64,000 nucleotides of DNA from Clostridium sp. DL-VIII (GCF_000230835.1 NZ_CM001240.1:1310501-1374500); one strand, 5' to 3'; shown: positions 45,886 to 55,807, counted from the stretch's first letter. The notes: generated by a model from the letters alone, not told the origin. Translations and numbers: made by a program.

Positions 45886-46962
45886 ATGAAAAGGTTTAAA
45901 AAATTATTACCAATCGTTATGTCAGTAGTTATGGTGGCTGCCACAATGGCAGGCTGTGGATCAAGCAGTAATTCAGGAAGTGCTGGAGGAGATAAGAAAT
46001 CAGACTCTAAATCTTCAGATGTTTTAATTGGTTCAGCTATATATAAATTTGATGATACTTTTATGACAGGCGTTCGTACAGCTATGGAAGCTCAAGCTAA
46101 GGATAAGGGTGCAACTATTGAGTTAGTGGATTCTCAAAATAAGCAGCCTACACAAAACGAACAAGTAGATACCTTTATTACAAAAGGTGTAAACGCTTTA
46201 GCAATAAATCCGGTTGATAGTACATCTGCAGGCCCAATTATTGAAAAAGCAAAGGCTAAGAATCTTCCAATAGTATTTTTAAATCGTCAACCATCAGATG
46301 CTGATATGAAGACTTATGATAAAGCATGGTATGTAGGTGCACATGCAGAACAATCTGGAACCATGTCAGGTGAATTAATAGCTGACTATTTCAAGGCACA
46401 TCCAGAAGCTGATAAAAATAAGGATGGAGTAGTGCAATATGTAATGCTACAAGGAGAACCAGGACATCAAGATGCAACTCTTCGTACACAATATTCTGTA
46501 AAGGCTATAGAAGATGCTGGACTTAAAACAGAAAAGCTTGCTGCAGATACAGCAATGTGGGATAAAGCAAAAGCAACTGACCTTATGAAAGCATTTATTA
46601 CAGGACAAGGTATTGATAAAATAGAAGCAGTTCTTTGTAACAATGATGATATGGCTCTTGGTGCAATAGAAGCGTTAAAGGCAGAAGGATATAATAAAGG
46701 AGATGCTAGCAAGTATATTCCAGTAGTTGGAGTAGATGCAACAGCACCAGCATTACAAGCTATGAAGGAAGGTTCTCTTCTTGGAACAGTATTAAATGAT
46801 GCAGCAAACCAAGGTAAAGCAACTGTAAACATTGCTTTAGCAGCTGCTCAAGGTAAAGAAATCAATAAAGATAACATTGGTTATGATGTAACAGATGGAA
46901 AATATATATGGATAAACTATGTAAAGGTTACTCAAGACAATTATAAAGATTATATGAAATAA
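45886..46962 (+). CDS. mglB: Galactose/glucose ABC transporter substrate-binding lipoprotein MglB
   Basis: This 358-residue lipoprotein has lipobox MAGC (Cys23). Sugar-contact residues of E. coli MglB are kept: the Asp of YKFDDTFM, Asn of FLNRQP, His/Asp/Arg of GHQDATLRT, Trp of AMWDKA, Asn of NNDDMA, Asp of GVDAT and Asn of VLNDA. The EF-hand-like Ca2+ loop DKNKDGVVQ is also present. The ligand is therefore likely galactose, glucose or methylgalactoside. Its stop codon overlaps a palindromic repeat that separates it from mglA. Confidence 0.95.
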   Translation: MKRFKKLLPIVMSVVMVAATMAGCGSSSNSGSAGGDKKSDSKSSDVLIGSAIYKFDDTFMTGVRTAMEAQAKDKGATIELVDSQNKQPTQNEQVDTFITKGVNALAINPVDSTSAGPIIEKAKAKNLPIVFLNRQPSDADMKTYDKAWYVGAHAEQSGTMSGELIADYFKAHPEADKNKDGVVQYVMLQGEPGHQDATLRTQYSVKAIEDAGLKTEKLAADTAMWDKAKATDLMKAFITGQGIDKIEAVLCNNDDMALGAIEALKAEGYNKGDASKYIPVVGVDATAPALQAMKEGSLLGTVLNDAANQGKATVNIALAAAQGKEINKDNIGYDVTDGKYIWINYVKVTQDNYKDYMK

Positions 46963-47121
46963 GGCACAATCAAAAAAATAACAAGTCCATTTGTCAGCAT
47001 ATTTTATATCATGCTGTAGCGGCAAATCGACCTGATAGTCCCACTGTGATGGCAATTTATCTTCTTGCCTGATGAAAATACTCATGATAACTTTGGACTT
47101 GTTATTTATCTTCATGTGCCT
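46962..47121. repeat. Palindromic repeat family 1, copy B (starts in the mglB stop codon)
   Basis: This 160-bp element begins AGGCACAATCAAAAAAATAA then CAAGTCCATTTGTCAGC and ends TGGACTTGTTATTTATCTTC then ATGTGCCT, so the ends are inverted repeats. The first base is the last A of mglB's TAA. It is followed directly by a second, unrelated palindrome. Confidence 0.85.
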
Positions 47122-47131
47122 AAAACTTATA

Positions 47132-47278
47132 AAGTTAAGAATTAAGAGTTATGAGTTTGGGATAAAGTCCTCATAGGGATTTTATAAAGGATATTTTAAA
47201 AGCTATGGGCTTTTATTCCTTGACTCCTAACTCTTAACTCATAACTTAAATAGGGATACGTGGTAAAGTCCTCATCCC
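47132..47278. repeat. Palindromic repeat family 4 between mglB and mglA
   Basis: Arms 47132-47155 and 47224-47247 match over 21 of 24 positions (AAGTTAAGAATTAAGAGTTA type). AAAGTCCTCAT occurs as a direct repeat at 47164 and 47265, the second inside a GGGAT/ATCCC hairpin (47253-47278). Shorter family-4-like AGTTAAGAGTTAA runs occur at 24588-24612, at the equivalent place after ytfQ. Confidence 0.65.
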
Positions 47279-47311
47279 AGAATTGTTATTTATAAAAGGA
47301 GGATGGTTTTA

Positions 47312-48811
47312 ATGGGTGAATATGTACTGGAGATGAATAATATAACAAAAGTTTTTCCAGGCGTAAAAGCACTAGATAACGTAACACTCAAAGTCCGCAA
47401 GGGAAGCGTTCATGCACTAATGGGAGAGAATGGTGCAGGAAAGTCAACCTTAATGAAGTGTCTTTTTGGTATTTATCATGAAGATGGTGGCGAAATTATA
47501 CTAGATGGAAAGAAAATGGAGATAAATACTTCAAAGCAAGCATTGGATTTAGGCGTATCAATGATCCATCAAGAATTACACCCAATTCGTTTCCGTCCAG
47601 TTATGGAAAACATTTGGCTTGGCAGATTTCCAATGAGAGGAATTGCAGTTGATAGAAAAACCATGATTAAAAAGACACAAGAATTGTTTGATGAAATTGA
47701 GTTAGATATTAATCCAGAAATATTGGCAGGAAAACTCTCAGCCTCTAATCTTCAATTAGTTGAGATAGCAAAGGCTGTTAGCTATAATTCAAAAATTATC
47801 ATTATGGATGAGCCAACTTCATCCTTAACAGAAAATGAAACTAAGCATTTATTTAAAATAATAAAACAGCTTCAAAATAAGGGATGTGCAATTATATATA
47901 TATCCCACAAGATGGAGGAAATTCTTAAAATATCAGATGAAGTAACAATTATGAGAGATGGTCAGTATGTAGGAACTTGGGATGCAAAGGACCTTACAAC
48001 AGATTTAATAATAAAGCGTATGGTTGGACGTGATATGACTAATAGATTTCCACCAAGAACATATAAACCAACAAAAGAGGTGGTTTTAAGAGTACAGGAT
48101 TATTCATCTCCGCTACCTAAATCCTTTAAAAACGTAAGTTTCGAATTGTACAAAGGCGAGATTTTGGGAATAGGCGGACTTGTTGGTGCACAACGTACAG
48201 AATTAGTAGAAGCTTTGTTTGGACTTCGTGAAGTAGAATCTGGAAGGATAGAGAAAGATGGAAAGGAGATTAAAATTAAAACTCCAAGAGATGCGAAAGA
48301 GAGTGGCTTTGCACTTTTAACTGAGGAAAGGCGTGCTAGTGGAATTTTTGGTATTCTTTCTGTATTAGATAATACTGTAATTGCAAGTCAAAAGAAATAT
48401 TCTAAAGCTGGTGTATTACAAGATTCTAGCAGATATGAAGCTGCTAAAAGGTCAAATAATGAACTTAAAACTAAAACTCCAAGCTTAGAACAATTAATTC
48501 AAAACCTTTCGGGAGGAAACCAACAAAAGGTTTTAATTGCCCGCTGGCTTCTTACAAATCCAGATATTCTTATATTGGACGAGCCTACAAGAGGAATTGA
48601 TGTTGGTGCTAAGTATGAAATTTACACCATAATGCATGAATTGGTTAAGCAAGGTAAATCAATCATTATGATATCTTCTGAAATGCCAGAATTGCTTGGA
48701 ATGTCAGATAGAATAATGGTTATGTGTGAAGGTAAGGTTACTGGAATTTTAGAGCAAAGCGAAGCTGATTCTGTAAAGGTTATGAATTTAGCTACAAAAT
48801 TTATGCAATAA
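47312..48811 (+). CDS. mglA: Galactose/glucose ABC transporter ATPase MglA
   Basis: This 499-residue double ATPase has, in domain 1, GENGAGKST, HQELHPIRFRPVMENIWLGR and MDEPTSSLTENE. Domain 2 has GLVGAQRTELVEALFG in place of a standard P-loop (usual in this family), TEERRASGIFG, SGGNQQKVLIARW and LDEPTRGIDVGAKYEIY. ATG 47312 is chosen because AAAGGAGG at 47295-47302 is nine bases upstream; ATG 47303 abuts that site. It lies 350 bp after mglB, across two palindromes. Confidence 0.94.
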   Translation: MGEYVLEMNNITKVFPGVKALDNVTLKVRKGSVHALMGENGAGKSTLMKCLFGIYHEDGGEIILDGKKMEINTSKQALDLGVSMIHQELHPIRFRPVMENIWLGRFPMRGIAVDRKTMIKKTQELFDEIELDINPEILAGKLSASNLQLVEIAKAVSYNSKIIIMDEPTSSLTENETKHLFKIIKQLQNKGCAIIYISHKMEEILKISDEVTIMRDGQYVGTWDAKDLTTDLIIKRMVGRDMTNRFPPRTYKPTKEVVLRVQDYSSPLPKSFKNVSFELYKGEILGIGGLVGAQRTELVEALFGLREVESGRIEKDGKEIKIKTPRDAKESGFALLTEERRASGIFGILSVLDNTVIASQKKYSKAGVLQDSSRYEAAKRSNNELKTKTPSLEQLIQNLSGGNQQKVLIARWLLTNPDILILDEPTRGIDVGAKYEIYTIMHELVKQGKSIIMISSEMPELLGMSDRIMVMCEGKVTGILEQSEADSVKVMNLATKFMQ

Positions 48812-48883
48812 GGCATATCTCCTCTGTAAATAAATCTAATAATAAATGGACTTTTATAGGAGAAAGAAAGTGAGGTATATAAT

Positions 48884-50110
48884 ATGAGTGGAGAAAAGAT
48901 AATTTCACGAAAAGAATTCGGAAAAATATTTTTAGGTATAGGTGTTCTTTTTGTGGTTTTAGGAATTGTTTTTAAATTTATTCTAAATCCAAGGGTTTTT
49001 TATGATTTACCAATTTATATTATGGGAGTTGGTATAGCAGTACTTATCTTTGGAGGCAAGCAATATATAGATAAGAAAAATGCGGATATGGATGTTGTTT
49101 TTTCAGCAAAAACTGTTAAGAACTTTTTGACAGATAATGCTATCATTTTAGCACTATTAATACTAGTTATTGTAATCATGGTAATTCAGCCAAGGTTCAT
49201 GCAGTACGCTGTATTTCTTGATATATTAACACAATCATCAACAAAAATGATTGTTGCCCTTGGAGTTTGTTTTACATTACTTATTGCTGGTACTGACTTA
49301 TCAGCAGGTCGTATGGTTGGACTTGCAGCAGTAATATCTACTTCAATGCTTCAAAATCCAGACTATGCTAATAGGTTTTTCCCAGGATTACCGCAGATAG
49401 CAGTTATTATTCCTATAATACTAGCTGTACTTGCCTGCGCTTTATTTGGAGTATTCAATGGATTTTTAGTAGCAAAATATGACATGCATCCATTTATAGC
49501 TACCTTGGCATCGCAAGTTATAGTTTATGGTGCAACTTCTTTGTATTTTGATATGCCACCTAATAAATCACAACCAATTGGTGGTATTAGACCGGATTTT
49601 ATAGCTTTAGGACAGACAAAACTATTTCAAATAGGAAGTTTCCCAGGAATATCAATTCTAGTTCCAATTGCTGTAGTATTTATTATTCTAGTTTGGTTCA
49701 TCTTGAATAAGACTGTATTTGGTAAGAATGTATATGCAATCGGAGGTAATCGTGAAGCAGCTATAGTTTCAGGTGTTAATGTATTTGCAACTATAATGGG
49801 AATATTTATCTTCGCAGCACTTTTATATGGTGTTGGAGGTGTATTAGAGGCAGCTAGAACAGCTGGTGCAACCAATAATTATGGTAATGGTTACGAACTT
49901 GATGCAATTGCGGCCTGCGTTGTTGGTGGTGTTTCACTAAATGGTGGTGTTGGTAAAGTAGGAGGAATAGTAAGCGGTGTTTTAATATTTACTGTTATTC
50001 AGTATGGATTACAATTTATCGCTGTAAGTCCTATGTGGCAGCAAGTTATTAAAGGTATTATAATTGCCGTTGCTGTTGCTATCGATATGGCAAAGTATAG
50101 AAGAAAATAG
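48884..50110 (+). CDS. mglC: Galactose/glucose ABC transporter permease MglC
   Basis: This 408-residue permease has about ten TM segments. It is longer than E. coli MglC because of an N-terminal extension with two extra hydrophobic segments (GIGVLFVVLGIVFKFIL, LPIYIMGVGIAVLIFGGK). Core motifs: VALGVCFTLLIAGTDLSAGRMVGLAAV, NVYAIGGNREAAIVSGVNV and LDAIAACVVGGVSLNGGVG. The long form is common in clostridia. A strong terminator follows, separating the importer from its regulators. Confidence 0.93.
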   Translation: MSGEKIISRKEFGKIFLGIGVLFVVLGIVFKFILNPRVFYDLPIYIMGVGIAVLIFGGKQYIDKKNADMDVVFSAKTVKNFLTDNAIILALLILVIVIMVIQPRFMQYAVFLDILTQSSTKMIVALGVCFTLLIAGTDLSAGRMVGLAAVISTSMLQNPDYANRFFPGLPQIAVIIPIILAVLACALFGVFNGFLVAKYDMHPFIATLASQVIVYGATSLYFDMPPNKSQPIGGIRPDFIALGQTKLFQIGSFPGISILVPIAVVFIILVWFILNKTVFGKNVYAIGGNREAAIVSGVNVFATIMGIFIFAALLYGVGGVLEAARTAGATNNYGNGYELDAIAACVVGGVSLNGGVGKVGGIVSGVLIFTVIQYGLQFIAVSPMWQQVIKGIIIAVAVAIDMAKYRRK

Positions 50111-50132
50111 AAATTAAATAAGGAAAGTGTAT

Positions 50133-50182
50133 AATACAGGTAAATCTTTTAATGTAATATAAAAGATTTACCTGTATTTTTG
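50133..50182 (+). terminator. Terminator of the mglBAC operon
   Basis: A perfect 19-bp stem (50133-50151 with 50160-50178) and T run at 50177-50181. Confidence 0.9.
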
Positions 50183-50306
50183 TTACAAAGAAGGTTGTGG
50201 AAAAAATTTGTAATGCTACTGGTAATAATTAAGTTCTTAATGTATAATAATATCTGAATCTTATGAAATGTTTGAATAATTTAGTTCATCTATTGGAGGT
50301 AATTAA

Positions 50307-51920
50307 ATGAGTTTATATAAAATCATGATTGTAGATGATGAGGAAGAAATAAGACTCGGTATTATAAAAAAGATTGATTGGAATGAAAACGGATTCATGG
50401 TGGTTGGAGATGCAGAAAATGGACAGGAAGCACTTGAAAAAGCTGAAAAGCTTCAGCCAGATGTCATAATGACTGATATTAAGATGCCATTTATGGATGG
50501 ACTAGAATTAGGGGAAAAACTTGTAGAATTAATGCCATCTACGAAAATAATAGTATTTTCAGGATATGATGACTTTGAATATGCTCATAAAGCAATCAAA
50601 ATAAATGTAGTTGAATATGTTTTAAAACCAATTAACTCAATCGAACTAATTGAAGTTTTAAAAAGGCTTAAGGAACAGTTAGATAGGGAATATAGTGAAA
50701 AGAGAAATTTAGAAAATTTATATAAATACTACGTGAAAAGTCTTCCGGTAATCAGAGAACAATTCTTAGTAGGAGCTATAGAGGGAAAGATAACTGAAGA
50801 AAAATGGAAAGAACAAGCAGAAGATTTAAGTATAGACTTTAACTATAAATATGTAAATGTAGCACTAATTCATGCGGATGGTACTTTAAAATTAAATGAG
50901 GGTAGCGATGAATTAATTGAAAAAGAAACAAGTCTGGTACCAATATCCATAAAAAATATAGTAGATGAAACCTTATATAAATATTGTAAGTTTGTAAGCT
51001 TTCTTTATTCTGATACGGTTGTAGTTATAGGAAATTTTCAAGAAGAGGAAGATATATTATCTTTTATAAAAGGAATAAATGAGGTTTGTAAGGTATATGA
51101 ACGTATTATGAATTTAACAATATCAGCCGGAATAGGTTATACTTACCCTAGCTTTTCAGAAATAAGCTCTTCATATAGAACTGCGCGAAATGCACTAGAT
51201 TATAGATTTATACTTGGTACGGGTAAAGCAATTTATATTGATGATGTAGAACCAGATAATTCTATCCAGCTTAGATTTGATGAAGAAGAGGAACGTGCAA
51301 TGTTAAATTCAATAAAAATATCTACAGAAGATGAAATTGCGAAAACAATAGAAAATTTATTTAAGAAAGTAGAAGATTTACTTTTGCCATTTAACCAATA
51401 TAGAATTTATATTATGGAAATGATGACATCTTTATTAAAACTTGTACAAACTTATAAGCTAGAAATGAATGATATCTTTGGAGGAGACTTTAATTGTTAT
51501 AGCTATTTGGATTCTTTTGATTCTATACACGAAGTAAAAGAATGGCTAATACAAAAGGCTGTCAAGGTAAACGTTTCTATAAAAAAGGAACGTATAAATT
51601 CATCAATGTTACTTATTGAAAAAGCAAAAGAGTATATTGGAGAAAATTATAGTGACTGTGATATTTCTGTGGAGAAACTATGCTCTGAATTACACGTTAG
51701 TCCTACATATTTCTCTACAATTTTTAAAAGAGAGACAGGCATGAATTTTGTTAATTATTTAACATCAGTGCGCTTAGAAGAAGCTGTGAAACTTTTAAAT
51801 ACTACTGATTATAAAACATATATGATAGCAGATAAGGTTGGATATCCAGAAGCAAATTATTTTAGTTATGTTTTTAAAAAAGAGTTTGGAGTATCACCGT
51901 CAAAGTACAGAAAGAATTGA
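50307..51920 (+). CDS. YesN-type response regulator, receiver + AraC domain (system 2)
   Basis: This 537-residue regulator has a receiver with D57 in VIMTDIKMP, SGYDDFEYA and LKPINS. A long middle region of about 290 residues follows, longer than that of system 1 and containing a degenerate GGDEF-like patch (IMNLTISAGIGYTYPSFSEISSSYRTARNALDYRF). The C-terminal AraC domain has ISVEKLCSELHVSPTYFSTIFKRETG and YMIADKVGYPEANYFSYVFKKEFGVSP. GGAGG precedes the ATG. It is separated by 10 bp from the lytS gene. Its likely target is the mglB promoter. Confidence 0.92.
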   Translation: MSLYKIMIVDDEEEIRLGIIKKIDWNENGFMVVGDAENGQEALEKAEKLQPDVIMTDIKMPFMDGLELGEKLVELMPSTKIIVFSGYDDFEYAHKAIKINVVEYVLKPINSIELIEVLKRLKEQLDREYSEKRNLENLYKYYVKSLPVIREQFLVGAIEGKITEEKWKEQAEDLSIDFNYKYVNVALIHADGTLKLNEGSDELIEKETSLVPISIKNIVDETLYKYCKFVSFLYSDTVVVIGNFQEEEDILSFIKGINEVCKVYERIMNLTISAGIGYTYPSFSEISSSYRTARNALDYRFILGTGKAIYIDDVEPDNSIQLRFDEEEERAMLNSIKISTEDEIAKTIENLFKKVEDLLLPFNQYRIYIMEMMTSLLKLVQTYKLEMNDIFGGDFNCYSYLDSFDSIHEVKEWLIQKAVKVNVSIKKERINSSMLLIEKAKEYIGENYSDCDISVEKLCSELHVSPTYFSTIFKRETGMNFVNYLTSVRLEEAVKLLNTTDYKTYMIADKVGYPEANYFSYVFKKEFGVSPSKYRKN

Positions 51921-51930
51921 GTGAATTATT

Positions 51931-53733
51931 ATGCTTAATTTATTTGAAATGAAAAGGATAATAAAATGGTTTAAAAATGCAAGTATACAATATATAATAT
52001 CAGTTTCATTTACAGTAATAGCTGTTGTAGGAATGATAATTGTTGGAGGAGGTCTATATTTACGTTATATAAATTCAACTGAGGAGATGATATCTGAAAA
52101 TAATAAATCTATCCTTGAACAGGTAAATTTAAATTTAGATAATTATTTAAGAAATATGATGAAGGTATCTGATACAACTTATTATAATGTAATAAAAAAG
52201 AAGGATATAGCTACGGATAGTTTGGATAAGGAGATGGATCTGCTCTATGAGACCAACAAAGATTCACTTATAAGCATCTCTGTATTTTCAGAAGATGGTC
52301 AAGTTGTTGCGGCATCTCCAGTAGGACAATTGAAAAGTTCAGTTGATCCAAGAGAAAGCGATTGGTTTTCTAAAGCCATGAGTAGAAAAGAAAATTTACA
52401 TTTCTCAACACCTCATGTACAAAACTTATTTGTAGATTTAGACAATAAATATCATTGGGTTGTGTCCTTAAGCCGTGCAGTAGAATTGACAAGTAACAAA
52501 AAAACTACCTTTGGAGTGTTATTAGTAGATATGAACTTTAGTGGTATTGAGCAGATTTGTAAAAATGTAAACATGGGTAAGACTGGGTATGTATACTTAA
52601 TTGACCGTGAAGGAGAAATAATATATCATCCTAGACAACAATTAATTTATTCAAATTTAATTCAAGAAAATAACCCAAATGAAGCTGCTTATGATGATGG
52701 AGATCATATAGAAACCTTTCAGGGAGAAAAGAGACTAGTTACAGTAAAAACTGTTGGTTATACAGGATGGAAGATAATAGGCGTGACCCCGATGGCCGAT
52801 ATAACATCGGATTATTACCAAATGAAAGTTTTTGCAGCATTTATTATGTTTTTTGCTATTTTTATTCTTGTTTTTCTTAATATGTTTGTATCCTCACGTA
52901 TAGCTAATCCTGTTAAATCGTTAGAGAGGTCTGTAAAAAGACTTGAAAACGGAGAAAAGGATGTAGAAGTTTTAATTAGTGGGTCATATGAAGTGCAGCA
53001 TTTAGGAAAAGCAATAAAATCTATGGTTAATCAAATGCATCTGCTTATGGATAATATAATGGCTGAGCAGGAATCTAAGAGAAAAAGTGAATTAAACGCA
53101 CTTCAGGCTCAAATTAATCCACACTTTTTGTATAATACATTAGATTCTATAATATGGATGATAGAAAATGAAAATTATGATGGAGCTATTATTATGGTAA
53201 CAGCTTTGGCAAGACTATTTAGAATAAGCTTAAGCAAGGGAAAAAATATAATAACGGTAAAAGATGAAATTGAACATGCACGTAACTATTTAACAATTCA
53301 AAATATACGTTATAAAAATAAATTTACATATAGCATAGATGTTGATAAAGACGTACTCAATCTCGCAAGCATAAAACTAATAGTTCAACCTCTAATTGAA
53401 AATGCTATTTATCATGGCATGGAATTTATGGGGGGAGATGGTGAGATTTTAGTAAGAGCTCATGCCGAGAAAAATGATTTGTTTATTGATGTTGTTGATA
53501 ATGGTCTTGGTATGCCGCAAGAAGTTGCTGATGCACTTCTAACTAGTGAAAGTAAGATAGAAAAGAAGAGTTCAGGTATTGGACTAAAAAATGTTAATGA
53601 ACGTATACAATTATATTTTGGAAAAAGGTATGGTCTTGAAATTTATAGTGAACCGGATGAAGGTACTACAATTCGGATTCATATGCCATGCATGGATTAT
53701 TATGAGCTTAAGAAGAAAGGGGAAGAAGATTAG
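51931..53733 (+). CDS. LytS/YesM-type sensor histidine kinase (system 2)
   Basis: This 600-residue membrane kinase has TM1 (residues about 18-45), an extracellular dCache-like region (SDWFSKAM, HLSTPHVQNLFVD-type pattern, GKTGYVYLIDREGEI), TM2 (AAFIMFFAIFILVFLNMFV), HAMP, and H398 in QINPHFLYNTLDSIIWM; the ATPase domain has LIENAIYHGM and DNGLGMP. It follows yesN by 10 bp and overlaps the next binding-protein gene by one base, so kinase, regulator and binding protein are one unit. Confidence 0.92.
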   Translation: MLNLFEMKRIIKWFKNASIQYIISVSFTVIAVVGMIIVGGGLYLRYINSTEEMISENNKSILEQVNLNLDNYLRNMMKVSDTTYYNVIKKKDIATDSLDKEMDLLYETNKDSLISISVFSEDGQVVAASPVGQLKSSVDPRESDWFSKAMSRKENLHFSTPHVQNLFVDLDNKYHWVVSLSRAVELTSNKKTTFGVLLVDMNFSGIEQICKNVNMGKTGYVYLIDREGEIIYHPRQQLIYSNLIQENNPNEAAYDDGDHIETFQGEKRLVTVKTVGYTGWKIIGVTPMADITSDYYQMKVFAAFIMFFAIFILVFLNMFVSSRIANPVKSLERSVKRLENGEKDVEVLISGSYEVQHLGKAIKSMVNQMHLLMDNIMAEQESKRKSELNALQAQINPHFLYNTLDSIIWMIENENYDGAIIMVTALARLFRISLSKGKNIITVKDEIEHARNYLTIQNIRYKNKFTYSIDVDKDVLNLASIKLIVQPLIENAIYHGMEFMGGDGEILVRAHAEKNDLFIDVVDNGLGMPQEVADALLTSESKIEKKSSGIGLKNVNERIQLYFGKRYGLEIYSEPDEGTTIRIHMPCMDYYELKKKGEED

Positions 53734-54713
53734 TGAAAAAAAGAAAAAAAATAATAATTATTATTGCCTTTCTATTATTAATTTCATTTTTTCCACTGCT
53801 CTTAAATGATACTCTATGGCATGAAAAAGACAAAAAAATATATAATATATCAATTATAACTAGAGGAAAGAATAGTGAAAGTCTACTGATAATGAAACAG
53901 GGAATTGATCAGGCGGCTTCAGAAATGAATGTAAATACAAGTTTTGTTACTTTATCAGAAGATAATAGCATTGATGAACAAAATCAACTAATAGAAAGGG
54001 AAATTAAAAATAACGCGGATGCAATAATCATATCACCTGTAGATTTTGAAAAAATGGCTAATCCAATAGAAAATGCAATGAAAAAGGTGCCTGTTATATT
54101 ATTTGAATCAACTGTTGACTCAAAGCATGTCGAACCAAGTATTTCCTGTGATAATTATAACCTTGGGGTTAACTTAGGAAAAGAAGTAATAAAAAATGGA
54201 AAGATGTGCAGTAATATTGCCATTATAAAGAATAATTTAAATTGCAGTAGTATAAAGGAAAGATATGATGGTTTCATGAGTGTTATGGAGAATGCAGAAA
54301 ATAATTATATTTTTTGGGAACTTAAAGATGAAAAGCAGCAGAATTACTATAATCAAGGAAAGAGCTTGTTGGAAAATAATAATGTTGATGTAGTAGTTAC
54401 CTTTGATACAGGAATACTAGAAGGTATTTCTGAGGCAAAGAAAGATTTAATAAATACAAACAAAGAGAAGGCATCCATTGAGATTTATGGAGCAGGAAGC
54501 ACAAGCAAAATAATTTCTTTATTGGAAGATAAAACAATAAAAGCGATTGCCATTCAAAATGAATTTAATGTAGGGTATTTAAGTATAAAATCAGCAGTAA
54601 ATAGAATTAAAGGTGAAAACATGGACAATAGTAATATTTCTTCAACTGTAGTAAATAGAGAAAATATGTATTCAGAAGAAAACCAAAGGTTATTGTTTCC
54701 ATTCATTAGATAA
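53733..54713 (+). CDS. Membrane-anchored sugar-binding-type protein, probable sensor subunit (system 2)
   Basis: This 326-residue protein starts at GTG 53733, sharing one base with the lytS TAG stop. A hydrophobic N-terminal anchor (KIIIIIAFLLLISFFPLLL) has no lipobox Cys. It is followed by a divergent type 1 periplasmic-binding fold (NISIITRGKNSESLLIMKQGIDQAA, ADAIIISPVDFEKM, VPVILFESTVDS, VDVVVTFDTGILEGISEA). The anchoring and strict coupling to lytS suggest that it feeds ligand information to the kinase, as the XylFII-type protein does at system 1. Ligand unknown. Confidence 0.85.
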   Translation: MKKRKKIIIIIAFLLLISFFPLLLNDTLWHEKDKKIYNISIITRGKNSESLLIMKQGIDQAASEMNVNTSFVTLSEDNSIDEQNQLIEREIKNNADAIIISPVDFEKMANPIENAMKKVPVILFESTVDSKHVEPSISCDNYNLGVNLGKEVIKNGKMCSNIAIIKNNLNCSSIKERYDGFMSVMENAENNYIFWELKDEKQQNYYNQGKSLLENNNVDVVVTFDTGILEGISEAKKDLINTNKEKASIEIYGAGSTSKIISLLEDKTIKAIAIQNEFNVGYLSIKSAVNRIKGENMDNSNISSTVVNRENMYSEENQRLLFPFIR

Positions 54714-54748
54714 ATATTTAATATAAATATATTGCGGAGGGATTTATA

Positions 54749-55807
54749 GTGAGGTTAATTAAAAAATTATCAGGATTCTTAGCAATAATTTCAGTATTTA
54801 ATGTATTATCAGCATGTGACGCAAATGTAAAGGCAGGAAGTTATAATAACATTAAAGAGATAAAAATTGGTGTGACCTTGTATAGGCAGGATGATGCATT
54901 TATCTCCCTAATTGCTCAAAATATTCAAGAAGCCGCAAAAGAAAAGGAAAAAGAAAATGAAGGCAAATATAAAATGAGCATAGATGTTTTGGATGCAAAG
55001 GGAAGCTCTATTAATCAAAATAATCAAGTAGATAAATTTGTTGCTCAAAATTACGATGTTATATGTGTAAACTTGGTTGATAGAACTGCAGCATCAACTA
55101 TTATTGACAAGGCAAAGGCAGCCAATATACCGATTGTTTTCTTTAATCGTGAACCAGTGGAAGAAGATATGGAAAGATGGAATAAATTATATTATGTAGG
55201 AGCTAAGGCGGAACAATCAGGGGAAATGCAGGCAGATATTATTATAAATGCTTATAAAGAAAATAGCAGAAATGTAGATAAAAATGGGGATGGAAAGATT
55301 CAATATGTGATGCTTGAGGGAGAACCAGGTCATCAGGATGCCTTAATTAGAACTGAATATTGTATTAAAACTATAACTCAAAGTGGAATCGAATTAGAAA
55401 AGCTTGCAGATGATACAGCAAATTGGCAAAATGCTCAGGCAACCACAAAAATGACACAATGGATTAAGAATTTTGGTGATAAAATTGAGGTGGTATTCAG
55501 TAATAATGATGATATGGCACTTGGAGCTATATACGCATTAGACAATGCTAATGTAAAAAATAGACCTCTAGTAGTTGGTGTTGATGGAATTCCTAAAGCT
55601 TTAGAAGCAGTAAAGAATGGAACCATGATTGGAACTATTTATAATGATTCAAAAAAACAGGCAGAGGGCATTTTCAATATTGCATATACATTAGCTACAC
55701 ATGGAAATATCAATTCAGTTGATGGATTAGAAAAGGGACAATATATTAGAACTTCTCATACTGAAGTCACAAGCCAAAATGTAGATTCATTTTTAGAAGG
55801 TAAATAA
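54749..55807 (+). CDS. MglB-like galactose/glucose-binding lipoprotein, extra copy (SBP2)
   Basis: This 352-residue paralogue of MglB starts at GTG 54749 after GGAGGG. Lipobox LSAC (Cys23). All sugar-contact positions are kept: YRQDDAF, FFNREP, GHQDALIRT, ANWQNA, NNDDMA, GVDGIP, IYNDS; the Ca2+ loop is DKNGDGKIQ. It lies in the yesN-lytS unit 35 bp after the anchored sensor and before a terminator. It may serve as a second receptor for the importer or the kinase. Confidence 0.9.
   Translation: MRLIKKLSGFLAIISVFNVLSACDANVKAGSYNNIKEIKIGVTLYRQDDAFISLIAQNIQEAAKEKEKENEGKYKMSIDVLDAKGSSINQNNQVDKFVAQNYDVICVNLVDRTAASTIIDKAKAANIPIVFFNREPVEEDMERWNKLYYVGAKAEQSGEMQADIIINAYKENSRNVDKNGDGKIQYVMLEGEPGHQDALIRTEYCIKTITQSGIELEKLADDTANWQNAQATTKMTQWIKNFGDKIEVVFSNNDDMALGAIYALDNANVKNRPLVVGVDGIPKALEAVKNGTMIGTIYNDSKKQAEGIFNIAYTLATHGNINSVDGLEKGQYIRTSHTEVTSQNVDSFLEGK

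Noticed and set aside
50307..51920. GGDEF cyclase domain in the system 2 YesN
   Set aside because: The middle region has a pattern faintly like a GGDEF fold but no GG(D/E)EF motif, so I describe it only as a degenerate-looking linker.
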